This document shows positions 1 to 11,282 of a DNA stretch of 64,000 nt, piece after piece. Under the pieces are notes generated by a model. That model had not been told where the DNA came from and made no database searches. It saw only the letters and a program-made list of their open reading frames with translations. The stretch comes from Talpa occidentalis (taxonomy: Eukaryota > Chordata > Mammalia > Eulipotyphla > Talpidae). Position 1 is the stretch's first letter, and the number at the start of each line of letters is the position of its first letter. The stretch is taken from positions 84,489,106 to 84,553,105 of the forward strand of contig NW_023601104.1 of assembly GCF_014898055.3 (NCBI RefSeq), given 5' to 3'. The translations under genes and the position numbers were made by a program.

Positions 1-69
1 AAAAAAAAAAAGAAATTGTATGTATAAAATTTTAAGAAACAACTAGTTTGTTCCAAAATTACAGCACCA

Positions 70-572
70 TTTGAAAAATACCACCAGAAATTTCAAGGAT
101 TCACATTACTCCATCTTTTCAACATTTGTTATTGCAATTTTTTTATTTTAGTAAAATTCCAGTGAGTGTGAAATGATTTTGATTTGCATTTACCTGGTGA
201 TGGATAGTATTGAGCTTATTTGTGTTTTCTTTTAAGTCATTTCTGTGACTCCTTTGGAGAAATGGATATTTACATTTTTCATCTAGTTTTTAATTGGGTT
301 ATTTGTCTTTTTATTGTGTTTAGTTATAAAGTTCTTCATGTACTTTGCATACAAATTCCTTATTGAACATATGAGTTGCAAATATTTTCTCCTATTCTCT
401 GGGTTATATGTTCATTTGTGGATGGTGTGCTTTGAAGAAAAAAAGAGTAATTTTGATGAAGTCTAATTTACTTTTTTTTCTTTTGCCAGTGTGTTTTTGA
501 TACTATATTCAACAAACCACTAAGTATCCAAGGTCATGAAAATTTATTCCTGTTCACTTCTCTGATTTGTTT
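70..572 (-). mobile_element. L1 LINE fragment (antisense), ORF2 3' part
   Basis: The plus strand reads as the antisense of the L1 ORF2 C-terminal region: a 'gattttgatttgcattt' block, then 'ttaattgggttatttgtct', then 'gcaaatattttctcctattctctgggtt'-like text, in the order expected for a minus-strand L1. The element seems to continue at 1736-1803 and 2051-2480, where the antisense text resumes further into ORF2 ('gggtccagctttactttttt', 'ttttcccagcaccgtatgttgaaaa'). It has many indels and no long frame, so it is a dead copy. The family name is from memory; the exact subfamily is not determined. Confidence 0.8.
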
Positions 573-793
573 TTCTTCCCCAGTATCAATTTATCACTGG
601 GTATTTAAAAGTATAATGGAAATAATGGTTTGTGTGGAGCACAAAATGGGTGTAGCACTCTGAATCCCAAGATGGAGTTTATTAAATTTTAATGGCAAAG
701 TATGGTACTGGTGTGCTTTTTTTACACATATACAATACATTTGAAAAATGCAAGGCAGAGAAAGAACTTGAAGCTTACTAGAGACAAACCAAG
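573..793. other. Unassigned insert between L1 and LTR
   Basis: L1-like text stops near 572 and resumes near 1736. The pieces at 573-793 and 1556-1735 flank the LTR pair and match nothing I recognise. They may belong to an older element that entered the L1 before the LTR did. No coding signal is seen. Confidence 0.4.
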
Positions 794-1555
794 GGTAGGG
801 TAAGTAATTGTCAGGCTTTTCTGCCCTCCCACCATTAGGATTGATAATGGATCCCTGTGGTCCTAAATGCATGCCTGACGGCGGACACCTGGAGTAGGGT
901 GTGGGCATGTATAGGGGTACACCTGGGCTGAGATACTGGGCTTATAAGGGTGGTGTCACAGGGACACCAGCAGAGTGAATGAGACCAGAAGGAGGACGAG
1001 CAAGAGCTGAACCAGCAGAAAAGCAGAGGCCACAAGAGAATGCCAGAGCCCAGATAGAGTGAAGATTCACCCATGTAGTGACAGGATATCACAGAGCAAG
1101 ATTTCCAGGATCTGAGCAGATGGGTGGAGGAGGAGTCTTGGAGCCCTCAGTGTCTTTTTCAGGCTTTTATTGAGTTTACCAGGTACACAGCAGGCGGTGG
1201 TGGGGGGGTGGCTGGAGGACTGGGAGCAAGTCTTCACTCTATCTGGACTCTGCCATGTTCTTTTGTGGCCTCTGCTTCTCTGCTGGTTCTCTTCCTGTCT
1301 TTGTTTCGCTCTGCTGTTCCGCTGGCATCACGGTGATGCTGCCCTTATAAGCCCAGTATCTCAGCACAGGTGTACCCCTATGCATGCCCACCCCCTACTC
1401 CAGGTGCCCGCCATGAGACATGCATTCAGGACCACAGGGATCCATCACCAGTCTAATGGAGGGAGGGCAGAAAAGTCTGACACTTTTTTACCTTACCCTA
1501 CAACCTGTCTGCTCGAATCATAGAAAACCTGCCCTGTGCCCTTCCTGCCTCTACA
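794..1555 (+). mobile_element. Outer ERV LTR (plus), split by an inner LTR
   Basis: 794-1073 and 1503-1555 together resemble the solo LTR at 26589-26961. The shared landmarks, in the same order, are 'tcaggcttttctgccctcc' near the 5' end, a TATA-like 'cttataagg' at 941-949, 'agagtgaagatt' near 1057, and a 3' end reading 'cttcctgcc..ctaca' at 1541-1555. Flanking bases are ccaag (789-793) and cgaag (1556-1560), a 4/5 match to a 5-bp target duplication. The expected 5' TG is GG here. The R/U5 part with the poly(A) signal is missing on the plus strand, so the outer LTR also carries a deletion or is a shorter variant. No internal retroviral genes are present. Confidence 0.75.
1074..1502 (-). mobile_element. 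Inner solo LTR of the same ERV family, inverted
   Basis: Read on the minus strand, this is a full LTR of 429 bp. It starts TG at 1502, carries the 'ttttctgccctcc' block, a TATA-like 'cttataaggg' (about 1343-1354), an AATAAA poly(A) signal (complement of 1166-1171), and ends 'cactaca' at 1074. It sits inside the plus-strand LTR 794-1555. Flanks are accca (1069-1073) and acctg (1503-1507), only a 3/5 match, so the target duplication is tentative. The TG and CA termini fall exactly at the orientation switches, which fits a separate integration better than a random inversion. Confidence 0.78.
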
Positions 1556-1735
1556 CGAAGTAAGTGGTAAGTTAAATGTGGTGGTTATTTGTCCTGAATA
1601 TCGTCAATGTACCTCTCATTTCAGGAAAATTTACAAAGTAAATCATAGCTTCAAGTTTGAATATTTTATTATCTATTCATTAACTACAGCCTCTAAGAAA
1701 CAACATGTTTTATCTTTCCTAATGTGAGAGTAGTC
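1556..1735. other. Unassigned segment right of the LTR pair
   Basis: This AT-rich text lies between the LTR and the resumption of antisense L1. No repeat, gene or RNA signal is recognised. It is probably the other half of the element or flank seen at 573-793. Confidence 0.35.
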
Positions 1736-1803
1736 AGTCTATCTAATACGATATTTTTTCTAACAATTTTATAATTTTACTTCTTACATTTAGTTCTTAT
1801 TTA
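1736..1803 (-). mobile_element. L1 fragment, continuation
   Basis: This short antisense L1 stretch ('acaattttataattttacttcttacattta'-like, matching the 'ttttatggttttaggtcttacatttagg' region) bridges the LTR block and the SINE at 1804. It belongs with 70-572 and 2051-2480. Confidence 0.6.
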
Positions 1804-2050
1804 AAGATTATTTATTTATGCATAGAAGAATTGGGATATAGGCCAAAGGTGCAGGAGGTGAAGGGATTCACCAGAGGCAGAAAGGGGAGGAGAACAGGCA
1901 AATCTACTGAAAAACACATTAAGGGGAACAGCAGGTGAGACAGGAGTGGTCTGCCGCTCCATATGTGGGTTAGCTCCCTGGCTGGGGATCAAACTCAGGC
2001 CTCAGTGGTGATAGCACTGAGACTTAACCCCTTGGCCACCAAGGAAGCCC
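1804..2050 (-). mobile_element. SINE-A (tRNA-derived SINE), minus strand
   Basis: On the minus strand it starts 'gggcttccttggtggcc', has a decayed tRNA-like head, the body landmarks 'gtctcacctgctg' and 'cccctt..cctctggtgaatccctt', and the 3' tail 'tatgcataaataaat' seen in other copies. Target-site duplication: acatttagttcttat (1786-1800) against acatttagttttat (2052-2065). It is inserted in the minus-strand L1, so it is younger than that L1. Being non-autonomous, it would have used L1 machinery. Confidence 0.88.
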
Positions 2051-2480
2051 AACATTTAGTTTTATGATTCATTTTGGTTAATTTTATATTACAGCATGAG
2101 TTGAGGGTCCAGCTTTACTTTTTTAAGGACAGCCAGTTTTCCCAGCACCGTATGTTGAAAAAATGTTTTCTCCATGGCAATATCATGACAATTTTGTACA
2201 ACATCAATTAACCATAAATGACATAAATTATTTTTCAATTCTCAGTTCTGCTTCATTGAGGATATAGGTCTATCCTTTTGACTGTAGCATAGTATCTTGT
2301 TCACTGTTGCTTTAAGTAAGTTATTTGCAAGTGTGAATGCTCCAACATTGTTCTATTTTTTCAATACTATTTTTGCTAATCTATGTCCATTCACTTTTAT
2401 ATAAACTTTAGAATACACTTGTGGAAAATGTAGGGTTTTTTATATGTTCTCATTTTATACAGTGCATTTAATAATTCTTT
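2051..2480 (-). mobile_element. L1 LINE fragment, continuation (antisense ORF2)
   Basis: The antisense ORF2 text carries 'gggtccagctttactttttt', a 'cagttttcccagcacc' block, 'atcaattaaccataaatg' and 'ttgaggatataggtctatcctt', all in consensus order. It continues the L1 interrupted by the SINE and the LTR pair. Beyond 2400 the match fades. Confidence 0.75.
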
Positions 2481-2484
2481 TCTT

Positions 2485-2540
2485 TTTTAAATTTATTTTA
2501 TTTATGCATACAAGAATTGGGCTATAGTATATTGTGAGTA
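2485..2540 (-). mobile_element. SINE-A 3' fragment
   Basis: Only the SINE tail end is present: 'tttatttatgcata' followed by 'caagaattgggctata', the minus-strand form of the 3' end of SINE-A. The rest is absent, so this is a strongly 5'-truncated or deleted copy. Confidence 0.65.
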
Positions 2541-2552
2541 AGTAAATTGGTT

Positions 2553-2612
2553 AATACACATATACACCAAGATCTAAAAAAAAAAAAAAAATACACATAT
2601 ACACCAAGATCT
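2553..2612 (+). mobile_element. Poly(A)-only retroinsertion with 23-bp TSD
   Basis: The 23 bp at 2553-2575 are repeated exactly at 2590-2612, separated only by a pure A run (2576-2589). The left copy is preceded by TT, giving a TT|AA junction like an L1 endonuclease site. This is the signature of target-primed reverse transcription in which nothing but the poly(A) tail was copied. Confidence 0.75.
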
Positions 2613-5600
2613 GATGTAACATAAACTCAAACAATATGTAGCAGGCTTAAAAGCAATAAAATAATTTGTGAGTTTTTGAGAATATAAAAATGCATCCTCT
2701 GCAGGAATCCTTTATTTTTATTTACAGTGTCTGTTTGAAATGTTACATGGTTCTATGCACAAAATGATGGAATGATTTCTATATGTGAGATACAAAAAAA
2801 GATGTGATTTATTTTAATTCCAAAAATATATTAAAATTACTAAAATAAGAACAATTTATTGAGTGTATTTGGAGATTTGTCACTGAGATGAGGAACAGAA
2901 GGGCAGCAAGATTGTTTTAACACATTCAGAAGTTCTCAGGGGCCCACTTTTCTGTTCTATCCATCTCTCTGAATCAATGGTTCCTTTACTTTGCTTTTCC
3001 AGGTCCAGATAGCTTTCAATTTTTTGTATATATATCTGAAGAAAGGCTTCTCTATTTTTGTGTGAACATGGCCACGTAATTTTAATAACTTCTTAGTTCA
3101 ATCTCTAACAAGAGAATTATGAGACTCTCAGAGTCCAAATTTTGAATTTTTGTGCATAAAATGGGTCCAAATTTGGTTGATCACATCAATCATCTTCTTG
3201 CTCAATCAATTGTGGCAGAAGATCTTCAGGATCACATAACATAAATATATTCACTAGAGATACCTGAGGGATTCAAAACAAATTGCAACATCTGTGATTT
3301 TATAAAAGGAAAAGAAGGAATAAAAAATAACCAAGAAAATTCAAAGAAACTCTGTCTTTTTAAAGATAATTTTTCAGTGATAAAGTAAATTCTTGAGAAG
3401 GGAAAAGAGTACAAGTAGGTGAAATTAGGGGTTATCATTTTGTTCTCCCAAACATGTTGAGAAATATAACTACTGAACAAATTTAAATTGAAGATCAAGA
3501 AATTAACAATATTAGAAATCAAACTTCAGTCCTCAGATTTTCTGTGTGTCATGATTGATATTCAGCTTTATCATTGATAAAGTTGGCATAGTGTTAATAT
3601 CAAGTTCTAAATAATAAAGACTGAGACATATAAATAATGTCTACATAAGTTTTGTGTGTATATATATTTTTATATATAGCATTATACTCTGAAGACATTA
3701 TCAAAGCAATCAATGATTTTAGTGTTTCCTTGCCTTCTCATGCATTTAGATATTCAGATATTAAGGTAAGCAATGATGAATCAAAATTGGAAGATTTTGG
3801 AGATTTGGAAGTTCTGGATCAATTCCTCAGTTCTTACAATAATATCTAACGGTGGTTTTGGCAATTCATGCCATCTTCCCTCAAGTTGACCCATCTGCGA
3901 AGAGCAGTTTAACTTCAATCCCTTAAAATATCTCCACTTGAGTCTATCTTGCTTTTGGCATGAACATGGGATTTCTCAAATATGGGAATGATAACAGCAA
4001 AACATTGTTGGTATGACTGTGACACCATTGAAAGTAAACTTCGCTTCTTTAACGAAGGGAGATGATATGGAAAATTTATGGGAGGAAATCAATCTGTTAA
4101 CAGAACACATATTTTAAATAAATACAATCATCCTCATAGCCCCAAAGCAGTACTCATACTCATGCAATTACAAACAGGAAAATCTAGCTCTGACTTTTCA
4201 AGTGACATCATACATACTCATCACTGCTTTCATTTAAGTGATTTTCAGCTTATATAAGCAGTGCAGCTTATTTATCATAAAACTAAAATCCATAAAAATC
4301 CTTCAAATGTTTCAATAAACTTATGAAAAAGTATTTTTCAAAAAGAAAGCCTACTAGCAATTTATTTTTCTCATATTTTGAAATATGTTTAAATCAAATT
4401 CGATGTCATGATCCTTCTTAGATTCTACAGATATGGCAGGTTGTCCTTGACACTTTGATTGCCTTAGAGAAATATATTCATTTGTCTGGATAAATAAATA
4501 AAGTTAGGGAGAAGAAAGTCTAATTTAAAAAAGAAAATAAATATGGTGGCATCACCCCATTCTCCCTAAATTCAAATGAAGTTAATTTAAGGCATGTGTA
4601 TTCTGTCATGTTTAGAAGATATATTATAATTAGTATAATATGCATTATACTGCAAAGTCAATTACTTTACTCTAAGGACATGCCATTGGATTTATCTAAA
4701 GTAACAGAAATGCTCAGAGTTAATTAAGTTTGTCTTATGCTAACAAATTGTGTCATATTATAGAAAGATTTTAGAATACTAAAAGGTCAATCTGTACTGT
4801 CAAAAAACTGCACGTAAATGTTTTATGAAGGATTGGCATAGAATAACATGAACAAAGCTAGAACCTGTGCTTAGGCTTCTAATTGGATTTTTTAGGTTCT
4901 ATATTTTAATTAGGATTGCTTCAACTGTAGGTAATAGAAAACCAGATAAAATCAAGTGAAAACAAATCAAGAGGTATGGTGGTTACCTTAATCCTTCATT
5001 CATGAGTAAAATCATTATGGCATAAGTTCAGAGAGAGTAGTGTAATGAAGGCATTCTAACCCGACAGAGGCTAGGGTCTATTATCCCAAACTACATGGTC
5101 TAAGTGTTCGTATGTATGGAGAAGGTTATATGTCTGAATAAAATTAGGACAGTTTTAGAATGGGGGAAAAATGACTATTACTGTTATGATACCAATAATG
5201 TCATCTATACTGAGTAAATAAGTGGTGTGCAAATATTTGAGAAGGTAAAAAGGATAATATTTAGAGTTAACTCTCAAGATTTGCTGTGCATAATAAAATT
5301 AACAATAAAATTGTATTGTCTAAAAAAGTCTCAAATACCAAATTATTGACCTTCTGTATGCACCTTAGATACTGTGTATAAAGGAGAGCCCATTAGATTG
5401 TGCTAGAAAAACTGATCTTTTCAGAAGAAAAACTGTAGCTTTTCCTTATTTCAATACATAATAATGGATGACCTTATACAGGCATAAGCAAAAACAGCTC
5501 TTCCAATCAAGTCACAGCCTTCCCTTTCCCTAACAAGTATCATATTTATCATACTCCTCCATCTTTGCTCATGCGATGCAATATCTCCTATTTACAACTC

Positions 5601-5820
5601 TGCCTATATAAATTAGCTGTATGTCAAATTGATCTTTGCTATCCTAGCTCTGATCCTATCACAAATACATGTTTTCTGGTGTCTTTTCTGATCTCCAAAG
5701 GGAATTATTGTTTAAATTATCACTTTCATATTTACTTATTCAAAAATATTTGTTATTAATGTGCCAGTTATGGCAACACACTTCTATTTGCTTGGGATAG
5801 AAATATTTTCATATGGAGTT
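2613..5820. other. Unique AT-rich DNA, nothing recognised
   Basis: No repeat family is recognised with confidence here. The only open frame of note is 3652-3849 (65 aa, plus). It begins in a (TA)-rich tract and shows no domain, and a 'ggtaagca' splice-donor-like string lies within it at about 3764. I do not call it a gene. Several short A/T runs and 'ataaataaata' strings occur near 4490. Confidence 0.5.
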
Positions 5821-5825
5821 TCTGA

Positions 5826-5880
5826 TAAGTGTGTGTTTGTCTCTCTGTGTGTGTATCTGTATCCCCTCCATCTCTCTCAA
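5826..5880. repeat. GT/CT low-complexity tract
   Basis: This is an impure (GT)n/(TC)n mixture reading 'gtgtgtgtttgtctctctgtgtgtgtatctgtatc'. It is a decayed microsatellite with no further meaning seen. Confidence 0.6.
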
Positions 5881-6399
5881 GTAAATTTCAATTTTCTTAA
5901 GTGTTAGGGCTATTTCATAGATTTGTTTCTATACTCACAATATACTATTGATTTTGCCCTAAGAGAAAAGATTCATCAAAAAGGTAGGAAACACTAAAAT
6001 ATGTGGATTGATTTTCTTGTTTTTATAACACTGGTAGGCAAAACAGAGGATGTCATTGAATTGCTAGGGCCAACACAGGAGAGTTTCAAGTAATTCAGAG
6101 TTACACAGCCTAGAAAACAAATAATCCTGATCTTTAGAAAATGTTGCCTTTCAATTAAGCAAGTTGTAGCTGAAACTATAAAATGTCTTTTGCTTGGTGA
6201 ATTTGTGTCAGTTCCAATTTTAGGTTGGGTCTAATTTCATGGTTTTTAGTTAAATTTCATCTTTGTCCTTGACCTGGCACTATCTAATTAACTTCCCTCT
6301 CTATCCACTACACTGATACTATCTGTGCCAGAAAATTTTCAATGCTAAGCATAAACAATAACCACATGCTTTCCACCAAAATTTGTGTGTGCTTCCTCT

Positions 6400-6475
6400 C
6401 TGTCTCTCTTTGTCTCTCTGTCTCTCTGTCTCTCTCTCTCTGTCCCTCTCTCCCCCCTCACTCTCTCTCACACAC
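6400..6475. repeat. (TCTCTG)n/(TC)n microsatellite
   Basis: The tract has a polypyrimidine plus strand built of tctctg and tctc units, then a CA-containing end. It produces open frames on both strands (plus 66 aa and minus 87 aa, rich in Ser/Leu and Arg/Glu). These are composition artefacts, not genes. Confidence 0.85.
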
Positions 6476-7079
6476 AGTCTCTGACCAAACTGTAGATATT
6501 CTGTCAACCTGTATATTAAAAATCTTGACTCTTCAGTCTTAAGAGGTAAAAAGTATGACCGCTTTCCTTTGTGATGAAACAAGTTTACTGACCTTAAAGT
6601 GGGCTCTGAATTTAATTGATATACAAATTCAAAGACAAACCCAGTAAGTTATAAATTGTCCACATAGAAGGGAAACTTTACTTTTGTTCCTCCAGTCCCA
6701 CTAGCTTCATAAATCTTGCTTCATCACTATTTACTTTCTATCAAAACAGCAATGAACATTGCATCCCCTATGTATTTCCTAGAAGACAGAAATCCTAATT
6801 ATATCTAAGATTTTCATTCCTGCACAACCTCTTTCAAACCTTCCCTTATTTTAACCATCTTCATGCATTATAGTCCATGGAATCTCAGGTGGGAATAAAG
6901 GAGTAGTAGCAAGTATTCCTTCTTTTCCCAAGTTGAGTGAGATGTGTGGTTTCTAAGATACAGTTTTGAGTGATGGGTCTGTTATTAATTGATGTGATTG
7001 ACTAGGCATTTTAAGCACTTGCTTCCTCAATTTTGACTCTATATAATTGTAATGCTGATTAAAAGGAAGTTTAGATTCT

Positions 7080-7800
7080 TTTTATCACTTCTCATCTGTG
7101 ATGTTTCTCTCATATATCTAGAGTTGAACAATGAACAATTGAATTTTTTGTAGGATCTATGGGAAGGAGAGTAAAGCGCAAGGTAAGAAAGTGTGTAAAA
7201 GTTCCTTAAGTACTTTCCCCGAGTGATTGACTATCCTTCTAGTCAATGTGATGGTAAACTTTTATTTGAATATATTTGTTTTTAAATTAATAAAATGTGC
7301 CACCTTTTCTGCTTAATGATTGAATATTATATAAGCCTTTACATATGGTTAATGAGTGGCAATTCCTCAATTGAAGCAGAATTGTGCCATTTTACATTGT
7401 TGGTCATATTTCTTTGACTCATCACCTTAGCGTGCCAGCATTCTGGAGTATGTTTCACATGTGAACTCATGAGCTTTGGGAAATTGAAATGTCACTCTCA
7501 GTATTCGAGTGATATATTTGTATACAAACATTATAAATAATATGTGCCCTTTATTGAAGAATAATTTGGAGTGTTACAGTTAAAACATTTTCCACTGCAG
7601 CTTGAGTTTGAAATATTTAGGGAAAGTGTGATCACTGTAAGGGAAATTCAAGTTTTTTAATCATTTCCAAAACATGTGGTAAGCTGGTGTTATATTGGAA
7701 ATGAATTTAATCTAAACATGCTATGGTTTATGAACACTGTTAAAGGCAAACACAGCGTAATGAAACTTCATTTTTAATGTGTTCCCATTTAATATTTTCT
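7080..7800. other. Repeat-free block, candidate conserved non-coding element
   Basis: This stretch has mixed composition, no recognisable transposon text, and many TAAT/ATTA and E-box-like words ('cacatgtgaa', 'acatgtgg'). Vertebrate developmental enhancers often look like this. There is no open frame. The call is inference only, since conservation cannot be judged from one sequence. Confidence 0.25.
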
Positions 7801-8189
7801 AGCATTTACCATTTGTTTATTAGATTTATATGGCACCTATTATCCAAATAGCTCAAGACATTGTTCAAAGAATATTAAACCAAGGCTCTGTATATGAATT
7901 CTCCTGAACGTTTTGGGATAGTAAGGGAAAAACCTTAAGAAACCATGTGCTCAGAAACAAAATCTCAGCCAAAACCTGGAAGAAATATATCCCAATAAAA
8001 TAGTTTTTGGTGCTATATCCCTGAACAATGATATTTCTCTACAACTGGATTATGAACTCAGAATTTAAGTACTTCTTATGGGCATTGAGTTTTTAGATAC
8101 ACTCAATTGATTTCAGGTGCATCTATTAAAAAAAAGAAAAGATTGTTACTAAAAAAGGGGGAAAATGGCATCAAAACCTTGCACTTTTT

Positions 8190-8662
8190 TCCTATTTAAA
8201 ATTATATTATTTTTACTGTGGTAATGTTTGCTTACAACACTGTATATGATTTAGGGCATAGGGTTCACATGTCTTTTAGCTGTTTATTACTATGCCTCAC
8301 CCACCACCAAAGCTCCAATAGTTTTCCACCATAGTCCATTAGGTTACTTCTCCATTTGTTTCCCACACATGTTCTTCCTCTGGTGTCCTCAGTTTTATAG
8401 TTTGGTTTAGCTTTGCTCATTCTTTTATTTATATTCCACATATAAATTAAAGCACTGGTATTTGTCTTTCTTCTTCTGACTTGTTTCACTTAGCATAATC
8501 CCCTCCAATTGCATTCATGTTGTTGCAGATAGCAAGATTTAATCCTTTTTTATAGGTAAATAATATTCCATTTTTTATACATACCACATCTTCTTTATTC
8601 ACTCAGCTGTCATTAGTTCATTTTCATACCTTGGTCATTTTAAATAGTGCAGCAATGACAAA
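8190..8662 (-). mobile_element. L1 3' end (antisense), 5'-truncated
   Basis: The plus strand gives the antisense 3'UTR ('tatgatttagggcatagggttcaca', 'caccaccaaagctcc'), then the ORF2 end: 'acttgtttcacttagcataat', 'catgttgttgcagatagcaag', 'aatattccattttttata', 'aatagtgcagcaatga'. It stops near 8662, so the copy is 5'-truncated to under 500 bp. The 3'UTR matches the fragment at 43215-43385, so both belong to one L1 lineage. Confidence 0.85.
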
Positions 8663-8928
8663 AAGAGTTTATTTTTTTATAGAATTTATACTACAACTTT
8701 TATATAATATAATTATAGATGTCATATAAAATTTGAACCTAATTGTTAATTTGTGATATTGCATAACAGTAGCTTTGAATTGACACACATAATGTTTTCA
8801 TTCTTTTAGAATACCTCATTGGTTCCAAATAGCAACAAAGTATTCTTCCTAAGGGGATTCTGTAGAGTTTCACTTCTTATATTCTCCCCCATGTCAACAT
8901 TCTCCTATTGACATATAATTAGATAATT

Positions 8929-9085
8929 TTAGAACTGGGAAAAACTTTAGCTCTCATATAATACAATTCCCTCATTTTGAAAATTTTATTTTCAAAAAAA
9001 TGAATATTAAGCCTCAGAGATTTAGACAATCTGTCCATTATAGTTGTCTTAGTTTCTCACAGAGCAGAAGCTAACTTGTTTCTTA
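8929..9085 (+). mobile_element. MIR-type relic
   Basis: The order 'aactttagctctcatataata', 'ccctcattttga', 'aagcctcagagatttagaca' follows the MIR/MIR3 pattern (...aactgaggcccagagaggttaagtgac...). The copy is highly diverged. It is an ancient mammalian SINE relic, identified only by pattern. Confidence 0.5.
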
Positions 9086-11267
9086 ATTCTGCTCTTTCTT
9101 TTTTAAAACACTGCTTTTTATAAATCGTTCTGATTCTTTGAAATAGCATTTCCAATCTCATGAGGGTCTGAGTATTTCTTTGCCTCATCTTTTGAACTGT
9201 GAGCATCTCACTTTTCTAAGTATCTTACATTGTAATTAACTGACTTCCAGTGTGAGGTATAATGTAACTATTTTTGTCACACTTTTACTGATGCTATTGT
9301 AGAGATGCCTGGAAGAAGGGTTGGAAAATACATGTAGTTTGCATTCTTGTCATTGAGCAGGAATTCACCTAAGATATTTTAGAGTAGAAGAAGCATAAGT
9401 CAATGTCTGTCTCTCACTGATAGAGATGTCATTCACACCTCTGCACTCTGCTCTGGACTTTGCCAATTGATTAGCTAGTGTAACCACTACATTTTACAAC
9501 AGAGGATCAGCGATATTAAGTGTCTCACTCCTAAAACTCCTTGTTAGCACTCTTGACTCTCTTATGTTTGGAGTGTTTTACACCTGGGTAATAATTGTGA
9601 GGTTAGATAAGAAAACAGACTGGAAATATGATCTTTCTAACAACATAGCTTAACTCTGTGGCTTACTGCATGAGCTCAGTCCAGTTAATTAAATAAACAT
9701 TTTAAGATTCAGTAAATACATTTGTAAAATTTAGATTAATCTAGTATCATAGTATGGTGAAGAGCTGAGAGTTTTTATGAGGTTGTTTCATGATTCTGCA
9801 GTTGTTTCACCACTTAAAAACATACACATGCTCAGTATTTTAACTAATACCATACCATTATATCATTCTCATTATCTTAGTCATGAGACTATTTCTAGGG
9901 GTGTATTGCAAAAAAATTGGGGGGAAATATTTTAAGAAATAAAACTCAAGCCTTATACTGACATGTCCTACCCAATTTCTTCAAATCCATTAAATTCTTG
10001 CTTGGATTCATATTTTCAAGTTCTCCCTATGCACTGCATTTTAACCTTAAGAGCAAAATTTGCCCAGGTAGGAAAAACACCAAGATATTTAATGCAATCA
10101 CTACCTCTATGTAATGAAATTAAAAAAAAATTAATAAGAACTGCTATTTCACAAACTTTGGTAGATGAATAGTAAATGGAGAGTGGCAGGGATAATTAAC
10201 CCCAAATAAAGAAAACCTCAAAAAAGTTTTCAGTCTCTGTGACAAAATACAAATAATTCCATGTAGTTGAGATTATATTTTTCCTTTGTTCATTCTTCTT
10301 GTTATTAAATACAAATTTGCTTCCTAATTGTGTTATCTTTAGTTTAAAATGGGGCATTTTATTGTTATTTCAGTCCTTAATTCTAAATCAGTTGACTATG
10401 AACAACTAAAGTGCTTAGGCTAATTAAATTTCTTCCATACCCCAGTTTATTTTCCAAAAATACATAATGACTACTATTAATAAACTGGCATAAGCATCTA
10501 AAGAGATTGTAGTGATCTCTCTGCACCTGCTTCCTTTCCATTACATATATATCTTACTGAAATTTTTAAAAGATCCTGCTTCCTGTTACTCTGCAGCAAG
10601 TATATGATGTTGGGACACCAGCTTCACCACTGTCTGAGCAGAATGGCATTAAGGGCTTGTACTTTGACTTCATTTGTTTCACAAACTGGATTTTGGCTTC
10701 TGAGTTTGTGTCCAGAGTCTCATAACTATTGCTTTTGCATTCAGAAGCCAGCTTTCTGGGCATGGGATAACCAGTCTCTGTCTACCTGAAATTATGTTAT
10801 ATGACACGTTTGACCAGTTTTTACTCTTTGATCCTTAACTCACTTTCATGGTTCCTGAGTGTCTATTGCTACTGAACGCCTGCCCTATTCTTTCTATGAT
10901 AAATTTAATTTTTTCCAGTTCATGTAACCAAGACTGTTTATCTTTGACTCAAGTGACTTGTTCAAACTCTTTACTCTTTGTCACCATCTTGAACTAATTT
11001 TGCAAATTAACGAGTGACAGACTAGAAAATGGGTAATGCATCCCCCTAACTGTGGGGATATCGAGCAGTTGCTTTCCCTTCTTCATCCTTCTTTTCCTCA
11101 ATCTAACACACTTTCAGAGTCATTGTTCACACACTGATATCGTGTGACACCATTTTTCAATGTCCACATAAAAATTGGAGTGGTCAGCCATAGGAAAGCA
11201 ATCATTCCACAGAGTGCCAGGTTATGCCAATTAAAAACTCAGCTGGCCCAGTAATGAGTTTCCTAAG
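9086..11267. other. Unique DNA, nothing recognised
   Basis: The sequence is AT-rich with ordinary complexity. Short frames at 9963-10172 and 10566-10789 (on both strands) show no domain or repeat identity. The block 10560-10790 is slightly less AT-rich than its surroundings. Confidence 0.45.
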
Positions 11268-11282
11268 AAATTACAGGCATTG

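Noticed and set aside
1124..1523. Overlapping 70- and 117-aa plus-strand frames
   Set aside because: They read through the inner ERV LTR in antisense; LTRs are non-coding and the peptides match nothing.
3652..3849. 65-aa frame with an internal splice-donor-like 'ggtaagca'
   Set aside because: It starts in a TA-rich stretch, has no domain, and no acceptor or neighbouring exon could be supported.
6319..6582. Arg/Glu-rich 87-aa minus frame
   Set aside because: Produced by the (TCTCTG)n/(TC)n microsatellite; the plus strand is open for the same reason.
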